DNA of 64,000 bases. Origin: Agrobacterium vitis. Lineage in GTDB: Bacteria > Pseudomonadota > Alphaproteobacteria > Rhizobiales > Rhizobiaceae. Within the stretch, counting starts at the first letter, position 1, and every line of letters begins with the position of its first letter. A program made the translations under genes and the position numbers. The DNA is taken from contig NZ_JACXXJ020000005.1 of assembly GCF_014926405.1 (NCBI RefSeq), positions 3,205,001 to 3,269,000 on the forward strand, given 5' to 3'. Shown in pieces: positions 1 through 9,712 of this stretch. The notes beneath the pieces were generated by a model, which saw nothing but the letters and a program-made list of their open reading frames with translations, was not told where the DNA came from and did no database searches.

Positions 1-152
1 GAAAATAAACAGAAATATCAGCGGATTTTTACGGGAGGCATGCGTGTGGACCGGTTTTCGATGGGAATCACCATCTTAGAACACGTTCTTTTCTTCTCCG
101 TGACGGCGAACTTGCTAAGGTTCTGACCAATCATTGGTTTGGAGACCACACT
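1..152. other. Leading intergenic stretch
   Basis: No gene is visible before the first start codon. A GGAG ribosome-binding motif lies about a dozen bases before the ATG at 153. The upstream gene, if any, is outside the window. Confidence 0.5.
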
Positions 153-1109
153 ATGCTTGTGTTGAATGAGGATGAGACGGCGCATGCGCTGGGTTGGGCT
201 AATCTGATCGGTGCCTTGAAGGATATGTTCGCTTGCGACTGCCGGATGCCGGTCCGGCATCATCATACAGTGGAAGTGCCCGGACGTGCCGATGCCACCC
301 TGCTCTTGATGCCCGCCTGGCTGCCCGGCAGATATTGTGGGGTCAAGCTGGTTTCCGTTTTTCCGGACAATCATCTCTCTGGTCTTCCCGCTGTGCAGGG
401 AGGCTATTTGCTGACCTCGGGCGAAACAGGAGCGATGCTGGCTCTTATTGATGGCGGGGTTCTGACAGCACGGCGCACTGCGGCGGCGTCTGCCCTGGCG
501 GCAAGCTATCTGGCGCGGGAGGATGCATCGCATATGGTGATGGTGGGAACGGGACGTCTTTCACTCCATCTTATAGAAGCCCATGCGTCCATCCGACCGC
601 TCACCCAGATTTCTATCTGGGGCCGCAATTCAGCCAAGGCAGAAGAAACGGCAGCCGCAGCCCGTGAGCTCGGTTTTTCTGCTCAGGCTGTGACAGGGCT
701 TGAAGAGGTTGCGCAGCAGGCGGATATTATTTCCTGCGCCACCCTGACAACCGATCCGTTGATTGAAGGAGACTGGCTTAAACCTGGCGCCCATGTCGAT
801 CTCGTTGGTGGTTTCCGGCCTGTCATGCGCGAGGCGGATGATACGGCTATTCGAAGGGCGCGCGTCTATGTCGATACCCGCGCAGGCGCGATGGCTGAGG
901 CTGGCGATATCGTACAGCCGCTCCGCAATGGCAGTCTGACCGCAGAGCAGATTCAAGGTGAACTCGCGGAGCTTGTCAGAGGCACTGTCGATGGGCGTAA
1001 GAACGCAGAGGAAATTACACTGTTCAAATCCGTTGGCGCTGCGCTAGAAGATCTCGCAGGCGCCATTCTGGCGTATGAAACCGTAAAGGCCCGGCAGGGT
1101 CGGCTGTGA
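153..1109 (+). CDS. Ornithine cyclodeaminase / mu-crystallin family protein
   Basis: A 318-residue protein of the usual length for the ornithine cyclodeaminase/mu-crystallin family. It has the N-terminal substrate segment with GVKLVSVFPDN (the family's conserved Lys), a Rossmann NAD(P)-binding segment around residues 125-160 (MVGTGRLSLHLIEAH then IWGRNSAKAEE), and VDLVGGFRPVMREADD, equivalent to the family's G-x-x-x-P-x-x-x-E-x-D motif. Members either deaminate ornithine to proline or reduce cyclic imines such as delta1-pyrroline-2-carboxylate. The sequence does not decide which, so no symbol is given. It stands alone upstream of hrpB on the same strand. Confidence 0.85.
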   Translation: MLVLNEDETAHALGWANLIGALKDMFACDCRMPVRHHHTVEVPGRADATLLLMPAWLPGRYCGVKLVSVFPDNHLSGLPAVQGGYLLTSGETGAMLALIDGGVLTARRTAAASALAASYLAREDASHMVMVGTGRLSLHLIEAHASIRPLTQISIWGRNSAKAEETAAAARELGFSAQAVTGLEEVAQQADIISCATLTTDPLIEGDWLKPGAHVDLVGGFRPVMREADDTAIRRARVYVDTRAGAMAEAGDIVQPLRNGSLTAEQIQGELAELVRGTVDGRKNAEEITLFKSVGAALEDLAGAILAYETVKARQGRL

Positions 1110-1190
1110 GGTTTGACTCTTTCAAGGAAGAGCTGCCGATCGGTTGAGCCGGTTTCGATTTCCCTGACATATACAGTGATACGCAATTCC

Positions 1191-3653
1191 ATGGCATTCT
1201 CTCTTCCTCCTTATCCCGTCAGTGAAATCCTGCCCCCTTTGGCGAAGGCATTGCGAGAGGGAAACCGTGCCGTTCTTTCCGCTCCTCCAGGGGCAGGCAA
1301 AACGACGCTTGTTCCACTCTACCTGCTCGACCAGCCATGGCGGGGCGATAACCGGATCATTCTGCTGGAGCCAAGGCGGCTGGCCGCGCGTGCTGCGGCC
1401 TCCCGCATGGCCTCCCTGATCGGCGAGACTGTGGGTGAAACGGTGGGCTACAGAATGCGGCTCGATAACCGCATCTCTGCCAAGACGCGGATTGAAGTGG
1501 TCACGGAGGGCGTGTTTGCCCGGATGATTCTGGAGGACCCCGAACTGTCAGGCATCGCCGCCGTGCTGTTTGATGAATTTCACGAGCGGTCACTGGATGC
1601 GGATTTCGGCCTGGCGCTGGCATTGGATTGCCAATCCGCCCTGCGCGATGATTTGCGGCTGATCGTCATGTCAGCGACGCTGGATGTGCAGCGGGTGGCA
1701 GGCCTGATGCAGGACCCACCGGTGCTGGAAAGTGCGGGGCGCAGCTTTCCCATCGATATCCGCCACCGCGACCGGCCCGGCACTGAGCGGATTGAAGACA
1801 GCGTCACCAGTGCCATTCTCGATGCCCATGCCAATGAAAGCGGGTCGATCCTTGCCTTTCTGCCCGGTCAGGCCGAAATCCGCCGCGTGGCGGAGCGGCT
1901 GGAGGGCCGGTTGCCAACCGCAACTTTGATTGCGCCGCTTTACGGCAATCTTTCACAAGCCGAGCAAGACCAGGCCATCAAGCCAACCACTCCCGGCGCC
2001 CGCAAAGTGGTTCTGGCCACATCGATTGCCGAAACCTCGATCACCATCGATGGAGTACGGATCGTCATCGACAGCGGGCTGCAACGCCTGCCGGTCTACG
2101 AACCCTCGACGGGTATTACGCGACTGGAAACCACCCGCGTTTCGCGCGCGTCCGCCGACCAGCGGGCCGGACGTGCCGGTCGAACCGAGCCGGGTATCGC
2201 CATCCGGCTGTGGCATGCCGGTCAAACGGCAGCGATGCCAGCCTTTACCCCGCCGGAAATTCTCGCCAGTGATCTGTCCGGTCTGGTGATGGACATGGCC
2301 CATTGGGGCGTGACCGATGCTTCTGCTTTATCCTTTATCGATCAGCCGCCCGCCGCCGCCTTGAAGGAGGCGCGGAACCTGCTGGTGGCTCTTAGCGCAC
2401 TGGATGATCAGGGACACTTGACGGCCAAAGGCAAGATCATGCGCGGCCTTGGCCTGCCGCCGAGGCTTGCCGCCATGGTGATTGCCGCCGCAGAACAGGG
2501 ACAGGCCAAAACAGCCAGCGAGATCGCCGTCCTGCTGACAGAACAAGGTTTGGGTGGAACGGATATCGACCTGGAAGAACGCCTGCGCCGATTTCGGTCG
2601 GACCGCAGCGAGCGGGCCAGTGCAGCGCGCAAGCTGGCGGATCGGTTGACGAAAGACTTGTCGAAACGTCAGGTTGCCGCCACCCCGGCGCTGGCCGGGG
2701 TGCTGCTTTTACATGCTTATCCCGACCGGATCGCGCTGAAACGGGGCGCACCCGGGCGATATGTCATGGCAAATGGGCGCGGTGCGGAACTGGCGCAAAC
2801 CGAACGGCTGGCGGCAAGCGACATGCTTGTCATTGCCGATCTGACCGGGCGGGCAGCGCAGGGGCGAATCCTGAGCGCAGCGGAAATCCGCCTTTCCGAT
2901 ATAGAAGAGAGCCTGCCGGAGGCAATCATTCAGGGCGATGAGAGCTTTTTCGACCCGCCAAGCGGCCAGGTCCGCGCTCGGCGCGTCAAGCGGATCGGTG
3001 CGATCATTCTGGAGGAAACACCGCTAGGGCGCCCCAGTGGCGAAGGTGCCACAAAGGCATTGGCAGAAGGGTTGCGGCAATTGGGTCTCGAACGCCTGGA
3101 TTTCAGCAAAAATGCCGAGCAATTGCGCCAGCGCATCGGTTTTCTGCATCGCACGCTCGGAGCTCCGTGGCCGGACATGAGTGACGAGGCCTTGCTGGAG
3201 CGGCTTGAGGACTGGTTCATTCCCTTCCAGACCGGTGTCCGCAGCCTTGTCGATATTTCCATGGGCGGGATCATCAATGGGCTGAAGGCGCTGGTGCCTT
3301 ACGAGGCGCAGCGTGATCTGGACCAGATGGCGCCGACCCATTTTACCGCGCCGACCGGCATGAGCCATCCGATCCAATATGACGGCGACGAGCCAAAGCT
3401 GACGATCCGCGTTCAGGAATTGTTTGGCCTTAAAAACCATCCGGCCATTGGTGGCGGGCGGTTGCCGCTGCTGCTGGAACTGACGTCACCGGCGCATCGG
3501 CCAATCCAGACGACCCGTGACCTGCCTGGTTTCTGGGCCGGATCATGGAGCGACGTGCGCGCTGACATGCGTGGGCGCTATCCCCGCCACCCCTGGCCGG
3601 ACGACCCTGCCGCTGCTGCCCCCACGACACGGGCAAAACCGCGTGGTACATAG
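1191..3653 (+). CDS. hrpB: ATP-dependent helicase HrpB
   Basis: An 820-residue DEAH-type helicase of the HrpB family. Walker A SAPPGAGKT is at residues 30-38, the DEFHER motif typical of HrpB (rather than DEAH) at 128-133, the SAT motif (VMSATLDVQRVA) follows, and motif VI (ASADQRAGRAGRTEPG) closes the helicase core. The long C-terminal region matches the HrpB-specific domain. The reading frame is open back to a TTG at 1113, but the ATG at 1191 starts exactly at the conserved N-terminus and is preferred. The role of HrpB in bacteria is poorly defined and assumed to be RNA remodelling. actS starts 36 bases downstream on the same strand. Confidence 0.93.
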   Translation: MAFSLPPYPVSEILPPLAKALREGNRAVLSAPPGAGKTTLVPLYLLDQPWRGDNRIILLEPRRLAARAAASRMASLIGETVGETVGYRMRLDNRISAKTRIEVVTEGVFARMILEDPELSGIAAVLFDEFHERSLDADFGLALALDCQSALRDDLRLIVMSATLDVQRVAGLMQDPPVLESAGRSFPIDIRHRDRPGTERIEDSVTSAILDAHANESGSILAFLPGQAEIRRVAERLEGRLPTATLIAPLYGNLSQAEQDQAIKPTTPGARKVVLATSIAETSITIDGVRIVIDSGLQRLPVYEPSTGITRLETTRVSRASADQRAGRAGRTEPGIAIRLWHAGQTAAMPAFTPPEILASDLSGLVMDMAHWGVTDASALSFIDQPPAAALKEARNLLVALSALDDQGHLTAKGKIMRGLGLPPRLAAMVIAAAEQGQAKTASEIAVLLTEQGLGGTDIDLEERLRRFRSDRSERASAARKLADRLTKDLSKRQVAATPALAGVLLLHAYPDRIALKRGAPGRYVMANGRGAELAQTERLAASDMLVIADLTGRAAQGRILSAAEIRLSDIEESLPEAIIQGDESFFDPPSGQVRARRVKRIGAIILEETPLGRPSGEGATKALAEGLRQLGLERLDFSKNAEQLRQRIGFLHRTLGAPWPDMSDEALLERLEDWFIPFQTGVRSLVDISMGGIINGLKALVPYEAQRDLDQMAPTHFTAPTGMSHPIQYDGDEPKLTIRVQELFGLKNHPAIGGGRLPLLLELTSPAHRPIQTTRDLPGFWAGSWSDVRADMRGRYPRHPWPDDPAAAAPTTRAKPRGT

Positions 3654-3689
3654 ATCCTGCCCGAAGGAGGACGGGCGGGGGGAACGTGA

Positions 3690-4994
3690 ATGAGCGCAAA
3701 GACGGATATTCGCATGCATTTTGGTACATCCAGCCGCAGATTGCGGCTTGAAACGCTGGTTCGGCTCCGCTGGCTGGCGGTCGCAGGGCAGACCATCACC
3801 CTGGCAATTGTCGCGCTGGTTCTGCAATTTCCGATGCCGGTACTGGCCGCCGCCATTCTGATCGGCGCATTGGCAGTGGTGAATTTCCTGCTGCAACTGG
3901 CCTTTCCGTCCACCCAGAGGCTGGAACCGATTTGGACACTGGCGATTTTGGCGCTGGATCTCTGCCAGATGGGCGCTCTGCTGTTTATCACCGGCGGGCT
4001 GGCCAATCCCTTCGCGCCACTGATCTGCGTACCGGTCATCGTGGTTTTTGCCTCCCAGCCGCTGCGCCATTCCATGGCCTTGCTGGGCCTGGCGATGATT
4101 TGTATCTCTGTGCAGGCTTTCACGCCTTTTCCCCTGCCCTGGTATGCCGACTATATTGATCGCGGCGGCCCAGTCATGCTGGTGGCAATCTGGTGCTCTA
4201 TCGTGTCGATGACCGCATTTGCTGCCTTCTATGCCTATCGGGTGTCCAAAGAGGCCAATCTTCTGGCCGATGCGCTGGCGGCAACCGAATTGGTGCTGCA
4301 AAAGGAAAAGCATCTTTCCCAGCTGGATGGGCTGGCCGCCGCCGCCGCCCATGAATTGGGGACACCTCTGGCGACGATCAGCGTCGTTGCCAAGGAAATG
4401 GAACGGGAATTGGGCAAGGACCCACGCTTCGGCGAGGACGTCCAGCTGCTGCGCAGCCAGAGCGAACGTTGCCGTGACATTCTCAAGCGGTTGACCACCC
4501 TGTCCGCCGAGGATGAGGCGCATATGCGGCAATTGCCGCTCTCGTCGCTGATTGAGGAAGTGATCGCGCCTCACCGGGACTTCGGCATAAAGCTGACGGT
4601 GGTGGAGGTTTCCGAACGCGCCAGCGAGCCGGTGGGTAACCGCAATCCCGGCATTCTCTACGGACTTGGCAACCTGATCGAGAACGCCCTGGACTATGCT
4701 CGGGATCAGGTCACCATCACTGTAGAGCATGACAACCGTCATGTGACGATCATGATCGAGGACGATGGAGAAGGCTTTGCGCCCGATATTCTGCTGAGAA
4801 TCGGCGAGCCTTATGTCACCAGCCGCAAAAGCGATGCGCGGGCGGGTGGGCTGGGGCTAGGGCTGTTCATTGCCAAGACCCTGCTGGAGCGTTCCGGCGC
4901 TGTCCTGACCTTTGAAAATCGGGGCACTTCCAGCCCGGGGGCGCGGGTAACGGTGCGCTGGCCGCGCCGGGAAATGGAAACACCGACAAAGTGA
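3690..4994 (+). CDS. actS: Redox sensor histidine kinase ActS (RegB/PrrB family)
   Basis: A 434-residue membrane histidine kinase. The N-terminal half (about residues 25-185) holds several hydrophobic segments and contains GGLANPF at 102-108, a match to the GGxxNPF ubiquinone-binding box of RegB. The H-box AAAAHELGTPL puts the phosphorylated His at 221, and Cys261 in SERCRDIL sits at the place of the RegB redox-active cysteine. The ATPase motifs NLIENALDYA, EDDGEGF and GGLGLGLFIAKTLLE follow. A strong GAAGGAGG ribosome-binding site precedes the ATG. With ActR it forms the global redox/acid response system of rhizobia, acting on genes for respiration, CO2 and nitrogen metabolism. Confidence 0.95.
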   Translation: MSAKTDIRMHFGTSSRRLRLETLVRLRWLAVAGQTITLAIVALVLQFPMPVLAAAILIGALAVVNFLLQLAFPSTQRLEPIWTLAILALDLCQMGALLFITGGLANPFAPLICVPVIVVFASQPLRHSMALLGLAMICISVQAFTPFPLPWYADYIDRGGPVMLVAIWCSIVSMTAFAAFYAYRVSKEANLLADALAATELVLQKEKHLSQLDGLAAAAAHELGTPLATISVVAKEMERELGKDPRFGEDVQLLRSQSERCRDILKRLTTLSAEDEAHMRQLPLSSLIEEVIAPHRDFGIKLTVVEVSERASEPVGNRNPGILYGLGNLIENALDYARDQVTITVEHDNRHVTIMIEDDGEGFAPDILLRIGEPYVTSRKSDARAGGLGLGLFIAKTLLERSGAVLTFENRGTSSPGARVTVRWPRREMETPTK

Positions 4995-5150
4995 CTTTAC
5001 CGACAGAGGCGAGTGCGCAATAACGCTGCGGACGTTAGAGCGTTTCTGCTCTTCATGGAATCGCAGCAACGCTCTAACTCTTTGTTTTAGCATTTCCGGA
5101 CGGAAAACCGGTTTCCTCTTTTCCTGGAAATGCTCTAGGATTGAAAGAAC
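4995..5150. repeat. Intergenic mosaic repeat between actS and actR
   Basis: The gap holds two palindromic modules. The first (about 5034-5080) pairs GTTAGAGCGTTT with AACGCTCTAAC. The second (about 5090-5137) is AGCATTTCC..ACCGG..GGAAATGCT ending in CTAGG. Modules of this kind are dispersed in rhizobial genomes (RIME-type elements). Being transcribed between the two genes, the hairpins could affect the ratio of ActS to ActR. Confidence 0.7.
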
Positions 5151-5726
5151 ATGACCCAGGATATGCCGATCACCCACGAAGAGGGCGCTGCCGATCTCGG
5201 CCCGGACGCCACCTTGTTGATAGTCGATGACGACCAGCCCTTTCTGCGACGGCTGGCCCGCGCCATGGAAACCCGTGGCTTTAAAGTGGATATTGCCTCT
5301 TCTGTGGCGGAAGGCATTGCCAAGGCCAAGACCGCAGCACCGAAATATGCCGTGGTCGACCTGCGGCTTGGCGATGGCAATGGTCTTGATGTGATCCAGG
5401 CCATTCGCGAAAGCCGAACCGACACGCGGATTATCGTGCTGACCGGCTACGGCAATATTGCCACCGCCGTCACCGCCGTCAAACTCGGCGCGGTGGATTA
5501 TCTGTCGAAACCTGCCGATGCCGACGATGTCTTCAACGCCCTGACCCAGCGTCCAGGCGAAAAGGCCGATGTGCCGGAAAATCCGATGTCTGCCGACCGG
5601 GTGCGCTGGGAACATATCCAGCGGGTCTATGAGGCCTGCGAGCGCAATGTCTCGGAAACCGCAAGGCGGCTGAACATGCACCGCCGCACCCTGCAACGGA
5701 TTCTCGCCAAGCGCGCACCAAAGTAA
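5151..5726 (+). CDS. actR: Response regulator ActR (RegA/PrrA family)
   Basis: A 191-residue response regulator. The receiver domain has the acidic patch VDDD at 25-28, phosphoacceptor Asp70 in AVVDLRLGDG and Lys120 in LSKP. After a short linker, the C-terminal Fis-type helix-turn-helix (about residues 150-187: RVYEACERNVSETARRLNMH and RRTLQRIL) is the very conserved RegA DNA-binding motif. It is the partner of ActS, separated from it by a 156-base repeat-bearing gap instead of the usual tight coupling. Confidence 0.95.
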   Translation: MTQDMPITHEEGAADLGPDATLLIVDDDQPFLRRLARAMETRGFKVDIASSVAEGIAKAKTAAPKYAVVDLRLGDGNGLDVIQAIRESRTDTRIIVLTGYGNIATAVTAVKLGAVDYLSKPADADDVFNALTQRPGEKADVPENPMSADRVRWEHIQRVYEACERNVSETARRLNMHRRTLQRILAKRAPK

Positions 5727-5745
5727 CAAGCGTGCGCCGAAACAA

Positions 5746-6231
5746 TCAGGGCAGAAATTGCGGGGCGGCATCCCATTCGGCCCGCATCAACCGTTGGGCT
5801 GCCGCACGCGAAAACGCCAGCATCACGGATTTGCGGGTGGCTGGGGCAAGCCTGTGTTCCGGTGCATCGCGCAACAGATGCGCCCCATAGCCGTCTGAGA
5901 CGATCAGGCCGCACTCTTGCGGAAATATCTCCTGCGGCACATCGGGTAGCGTGGCGAAAAACAGCCGGTCACAATGCTGGCGATAATCCGGCCATTTGCG
6001 GTCGACCCGGAAATCCTCGATCGAGGATTTGATCTCGGTAATCCAGATCTCACCCTTATCCGAGACGCTGATCAGGTCGGCGCGGCGGCCGCTGGCCAGC
6101 GAAAGCTCCGGCAGCACGGCATGGCGCATCTGATCGAGAAGCAATTGCGTGCCACGGCGAATCATTAAGGCACGTTCGGACTGCCGTCCGTCGATTAATG
6201 TATTCTTAACGGAAATAGTAAGAATCGTCAT
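5746..6231 (-). CDS. mmcB: MmcB family DNA repair protein
   Basis: A 161-residue protein matching the MmcB family, which has a PD-(D/E)XK nuclease-like fold and is linked in Caulobacter to mitomycin C resistance. Visible motifs are ADLISVSDKGE, then ITEIKSS, which supply the Asp and Glu-x-Lys of the fold, followed by WPDYRQHCDRLFFA. The gene is convergent with actR, with a 19-base gap. The start chosen is the longest (MTILTISV); an internal ATG at MIRRGTQ would give a shorter protein of about 139 residues that still covers the fold. Nuclease activity is inferred from the family only. Confidence 0.85.
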   Translation of the reverse strand: MTILTISVKNTLIDGRQSERALMIRRGTQLLLDQMRHAVLPELSLASGRRADLISVSDKGEIWITEIKSSIEDFRVDRKWPDYRQHCDRLFFATLPDVPQEIFPQECGLIVSDGYGAHLLRDAPEHRLAPATRKSVMLAFSRAAAQRLMRAEWDAAPQFLP

Positions 6232-6407
6232 AATCTTCTCTTAGCAGGCCGCAAGTCTGTTGCAAAAAAGCCAGTCTTCAGCAATTTGCGAGGCCAGAGA
6301 CGGCATGGGTCTTCTGTTCCCTTGCAAACTCCACTGTAATCAAAAATATACCACTATCAAAGCTGGTAACACAGATCATTTCCCGCCCGAAAGTCGATGA
6401 GCCTCCC

Positions 6408-7106
6408 ATGCGAATCCGCAATGCACTGACCGTGCTCGGTCTATTCTCCACCCTCGCCATCACTGGCTGCTCCACCACGTCGGAAGCTGACAGCAAAAAG
6501 ACCGCTGAAGCCGCGCCTGTTGTCGCGCCAGCCTCGGTCGAAACAGCACAGATCTTCGATGATTCCTATGGTCCGGTTACGGATGCTGGCTATGCGCTGC
6601 CCGGCATTCCGATCCAGAAGGTCAACCCGAAGTTCCGCCGTCAGATCATTGCTTTCGACACCACAGAGCGGCCCGGTACGATCATCGTCAACACCAAGGA
6701 ACGCTTCTTGTATTACGTCCTGCCAAATGGCAAGGCGATCCGCTACGGCATCGGCGTCGGTAAGGATGGCTTCGCCTGGCAGGGTCAGGCCTATGTTGCC
6801 TGGAAGCAGGAATGGCCAACCTGGCATCCGCCGAAGGAAATGGCCGTGCGCAAGCCGGAAGTGGCCAAATATGTCGAAAACGGCATGGGCCCCAGCATCA
6901 GCAATCCGCTTGGTGCCCGCGCCATGTATCTGTTCAACGACAAGGGCCAAGACACGCTGTTCCGCATCCACGGTTCGCCGGAATGGGCTTCGATCGGCAC
7001 CGCCGCATCGTCTGGCTGCATCCGCATGATCAACCAGGATGTCATCGACCTCTACAGCCGCGTCCTGCCGGGCAAGGCCACCAAGGTCATCGTTCAGCAG
7101 TCCTGA
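6408..7106 (+). CDS. L,D-transpeptidase lipoprotein (YkuD domain)
   Basis: A 232-residue secreted lipoprotein. The signal peptide ends with lipobox LAITGC, making Cys21 the lipidated residue. The YkuD catalytic domain occupies about residues 90-231, with His188 in FRIHGSPEW and the nucleophile in SSGCIRM (Cys204). Such enzymes form 3-3 peptidoglycan crosslinks or attach proteins to peptidoglycan; rhizobia rely heavily on L,D-crosslinks and have many paralogues. It is a single-gene unit with its own intrinsic terminator just downstream. Confidence 0.92.
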   Translation: MRIRNALTVLGLFSTLAITGCSTTSEADSKKTAEAAPVVAPASVETAQIFDDSYGPVTDAGYALPGIPIQKVNPKFRRQIIAFDTTERPGTIIVNTKERFLYYVLPNGKAIRYGIGVGKDGFAWQGQAYVAWKQEWPTWHPPKEMAVRKPEVAKYVENGMGPSISNPLGARAMYLFNDKGQDTLFRIHGSPEWASIGTAASSGCIRMINQDVIDLYSRVLPGKATKVIVQQS

Positions 7107-7132
7107 TTGCGATAATATAATAGCCTCGACTG

Positions 7133-7162
7133 AAAAGCCGCCGGATTGCTCCGGCGGCTTTT
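7133..7162 (+). terminator. Intrinsic terminator of the L,D-transpeptidase gene
   Basis: A perfect 13-bp stem, AAAAGCCGCCGGA paired with TCCGGCGGCTTTT, around a TTGC loop, starting 26 bases after the stop codon. Confidence 0.9.
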
Positions 7163-7163
7163 G

Positions 7164-7179
7164 TGTTTCACGTGAAAAT
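7164..7179. promoter_or_regulatory. Candidate parS site 1
   Basis: TGTTTCACGTGAAAAT matches the alphaproteobacterial/ParB consensus TGTTTCACGTGAAACA at 14 of 16 positions, with the core TTTCACGTGAAA intact. It lies right after a terminator, in non-coding DNA. Confidence 0.7.
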
Positions 7180-7201
7180 TTCAGCCTGTTTCGTCGCATC
7201 G

Positions 7202-7296
7202 TTCCAGACGCAAAACCGCTTCACACTTTTGCTGGAATTGGCTTCTTGCCAGCGCAATTCCGGACGCAAAACCGCTTCACACTTTTGCTGGAATTG
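7202..7296. repeat. Two direct copies of a 39-bp intergenic repeat
   Basis: Copies at 7202-7240 and 7258-7296 differ by one base (TTCCAGACG versus TTCCGGACG) and share AAAACCGCTTCACACTTTTG and the end GCTGGAATTG. Each unit starts with TTCC and ends with GGAA, so it is roughly palindromic at its tips. A related core (CAAACCGCTCCACACTTTTG) lies near 9681-9700 beside addA. The second copy contains the stop codon and last seven codons of glcB. Confidence 0.85.
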
Positions 7297-9457
7297 CCGT
7301 GGCCTTCAACTCAAGTCGGCGGCGGTGCAGGACCGGTTCGGTATAACCGTTCGGCTGCTCCCTGCCCTTCAACACCAGATCAAGCGCCGCCTGGAAAGCG
7401 ATGGAAACGTCGAAATCGGCAGCCATCGGGCGATAGGCCTTATCGCCTGCATTCTGCTTGTCGACGATGGCTGCCATCCGTTTCAGCGTTTCGACAACCT
7501 GCGCCTCGGTGACAACACCGTGATGCAGCCAATTGGCCATGTGCTGGGCGGAAATGCGCAAGGTAGCACGGTCTTCCATCAGGCCGACATTGTTGATGTC
7601 AGGCACTTTCGAGCAGCCAATGCCCTGGTCGATCCAGCGGACCACATAGCCCAGAATGCCCTGGGCATTGTTATCCAGCTCGCGCTGAATTTCTTCCGGC
7701 GTCCAATTGGGGCGGGAGGCCACCGGCACCGACAAGATATCGGAGAGCTTGGCCCGCGTCCGGCTCTTCAATCCGGCCTGGACTGCCGCGACATCCACCT
7801 GATGATAATGGGTGGCATGCAATGTTGCCGCCGTTGGTGATGGAACCCAGGCGGTATTGGCCCCGGCTTTCGGATGAGCGATCTTCTGCTCCAGCATCGC
7901 TGCCATCAGGTCCGGCATGGCCCACATGCCCTTGCCGATCTGAGCATGACCAGACAGGCCGCATTGCAGACCGATATCGACATTCCAGTTTTCATAAGCC
8001 GCAATCCAGGCGGCCTGTTTCATATCGCCCTTGCGGATCATCGGCCCGGCTTCCATCGAGGTATGGATTTCGTCGCCAGTGCGGTCGAGGAAGCCGGTAT
8101 TGATGAACACCACCCGGTCCTTGGCAGCGCGGATGCATTCCTTGAGGTTAACCGTCGTGCGGCGCTCCTCGTCCATGATCCCCATTTTGATCGTATTGGG
8201 TTCCATGCCCAGCGCCTGTTCGACACGGGTGAAGATTTCAACGGCAAAAGCCACTTCTTCCGGCCCATGCATTTTCGGCTTCACCACATACATCGAGCCT
8301 TGGCGAGAGTTCTGCCGCCGTCCATTCAGGCCGATATCATGCAGCGCGATCAGCGCGGTCACCATCGCATCCATAATGCCTTCCGGCACCTCGGCACCAT
8401 CGCGATCAAGAATAGCCGGATTGGTCATCAGATGCCCGACATTGCGAATCAGCATCAGCGACCGGCTGGCTACAGTAAACGGCTTGCCCTGCGGATCGGT
8501 GAATTCGAGATCGGGGTTGAGGGTACGGGTAAAGACATGATCGCCCTTGGCAACCACTTCCTCCAGATCGCCCTTCATCAAGCCGAGCCAGTTGGAATAG
8601 GCCAGGATCTTGTCCTCGGCATCGACAGCGGCAACCGAGTCCTCGCAGTCCATGATAGCGGTAATCGCCGATTCCAGCCTGATATCGTTGATATTCGCCT
8701 TATCGGCGGCACCAATCGCGCCTTTGGCGTCAATGCAGATTTCCACATGCAGGCCATTGCGGCGCAAAAGATAAGACGTCACGCTGGCGTCCTCGCTGAA
8801 CGTTCCCGCCAGTTGCGAAGGATCCATCAAACCGGTCTTGTCGCCGGAGATCAGCGTCACATCGAGATAGCCATCGGCAAGCGCAAGGCCCGCCACATCC
8901 GCCCAGCGGCCACCCGCCAGAGGCACGGACTGATCGAGGAAAGCCCGCGCCCAGGCAATAACCTTTTCGCCACGTTTGGGATTATACCCCCTGCCCTTTT
9001 CGGCACCGTCGGCCTCGGAGATCGCATCCGTTCCGTAGAGCGCGTCGTAGAGCGAACCCCAACGCGCGTTTGCGGCATTCAGGGCATAACGGGCATTCAT
9101 CACAGGCACGACAAGCTGCGGCCCGGCAATCGAAGCAATTTCCGCATCGACATTGCTGGTCGTCACGGAGAAATCCGGTCCTTCCGGCAGGAGATAGCCG
9201 ATATCACGCAGGAAAGTTTCGTAAGCCGCAAGATCCGAGGGAGCGCCGTTTTGCTTGTACCAGTTGTCCAGCTGCGCCTGAAAGGCATCGCGCTTGGCCA
9301 GCAGGGCGCGGTTCTTCGGGGCAAGCTCGTGCACGAGGGTGGACAAATGCTGGAAAAAGGCCTCTGGCTCCACGCCTGTCCCCGGCAAGGCCTCGCTCAC
9401 CAGAAAATCATAGAGATCCTGCTCGATAGCCAGACCAAACTGTTCGACACGCGCCAT
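7277..9457 (-). CDS. glcB: Malate synthase G
   Basis: A 726-residue protein of the usual length for malate synthase G, which condenses glyoxylate and acetyl-CoA to malate in the glyoxylate bypass. The signature [59 protein letters not shown] segment ([20 protein letters not shown]) and [20 protein letters not shown] are all present. It is a monocistronic minus-strand gene; the 255-base gap up to addA holds its promoter. The last residues (ATAIPAKV) and the TGA stop are read from an intergenic repeat unit, so the natural C-terminus has probably been replaced by repeat sequence. The body of the enzyme is intact. Confidence 0.96.
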   Translation of the reverse strand: MARVEQFGLAIEQDLYDFLVSEALPGTGVEPEAFFQHLSTLVHELAPKNRALLAKRDAFQAQLDNWYKQNGAPSDLAAYETFLRDIGYLLPEGPDFSVTTSNVDAEIASIAGPQLVVPVMNARYALNAANARWGSLYDALYGTDAISEADGAEKGRGYNPKRGEKVIAWARAFLDQSVPLAGGRWADVAGLALADGYLDVTLISGDKTGLMDPSQLAGTFSEDASVTSYLLRRNGLHVEICIDAKGAIGAADKANINDIRLESAITAIMDCEDSVAAVDAEDKILAYSNWLGLMKGDLEEVVAKGDHVFTRTLNPDLEFTDPQGKPFTVASRSLMLIRNVGHLMTNPAILDRDGAEVPEGIMDAMVTALIALHDIGLNGRRQNSRQGSMYVVKPKMHGPEEVAFAVEIFTRVEQALGMEPNTIKMGIMDEERRTTVNLKECIRAAKDRVVFINTGFLDRTGDEIHTSMEAGPMIRKGDMKQAAWIAAYENWNVDIGLQCGLSGHAQIGKGMWAMPDLMAAMLEQKIAHPKAGANTAWVPSPTAATLHATHYHQVDVAAVQAGLKSRTRAKLSDILSVPVASRPNWTPEEIQRELDNNAQGILGYVVRWIDQGIGCSKVPDINNVGLMEDRATLRISAQHMANWLHHGVVTEAQVVETLKRMAAIVDKQNAGDKAYRPMAADFDVSIAFQAALDLVLKGREQPNGYTEPVLHRRRLELKATAIPAKV

Positions 9458-9712
9458 TTCAACCTCCTGCGGTCATCCATTCATCAAGGGGCAAAGCCTG
9501 TTCGCGGTGCAATGCGCGCCAGACGCTATCAAGCTCCTGCCACCACTGCATTTGCCGCCCCACGCTACCATCCCCGTTCTTGATTGGCTGTCAACCGGAC
9601 ATAAATCTGAAATATCTATGCAAATTTGGGCGAAAGAGGAAATAAGCCTTTTGGTGCGTCCGAGACGAATTGCCGATCCCCCAAACCGCTCCACACTTTT
9701 GACTGACAAACC
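9458..9712. other. glcB upstream region with repeat fragment
   Basis: Non-coding by comparison with its neighbours; short reading frames here show no recognisable protein. A fragment of the 39-bp repeat (CAAACCGCTCCACACTTTTG, about 9681-9700) followed by GACTGACAAACCCTAG reaches the stop codon of addA. This gap is also the left boundary of the proposed inversion. Confidence 0.5.

Noticed and set aside
1113..1190. Longer hrpB start at TTG 1113
   Set aside because: The extra 26 residues do not look like the family, and ATG 1191 begins the conserved N-terminus.
3543..4742. 399-codon minus-strand frame across hrpB and actS
   Set aside because: Antisense to two well-supported genes and rich in Gln, His and Arg.
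7874..9583. 569-codon plus-strand reading frame antisense to glcB
   Set aside because: It mirrors a complete, conserved gene on the other strand and is rich in His, Arg and Gln as expected for a shadow frame in GC-rich DNA. No domain is recognisable.
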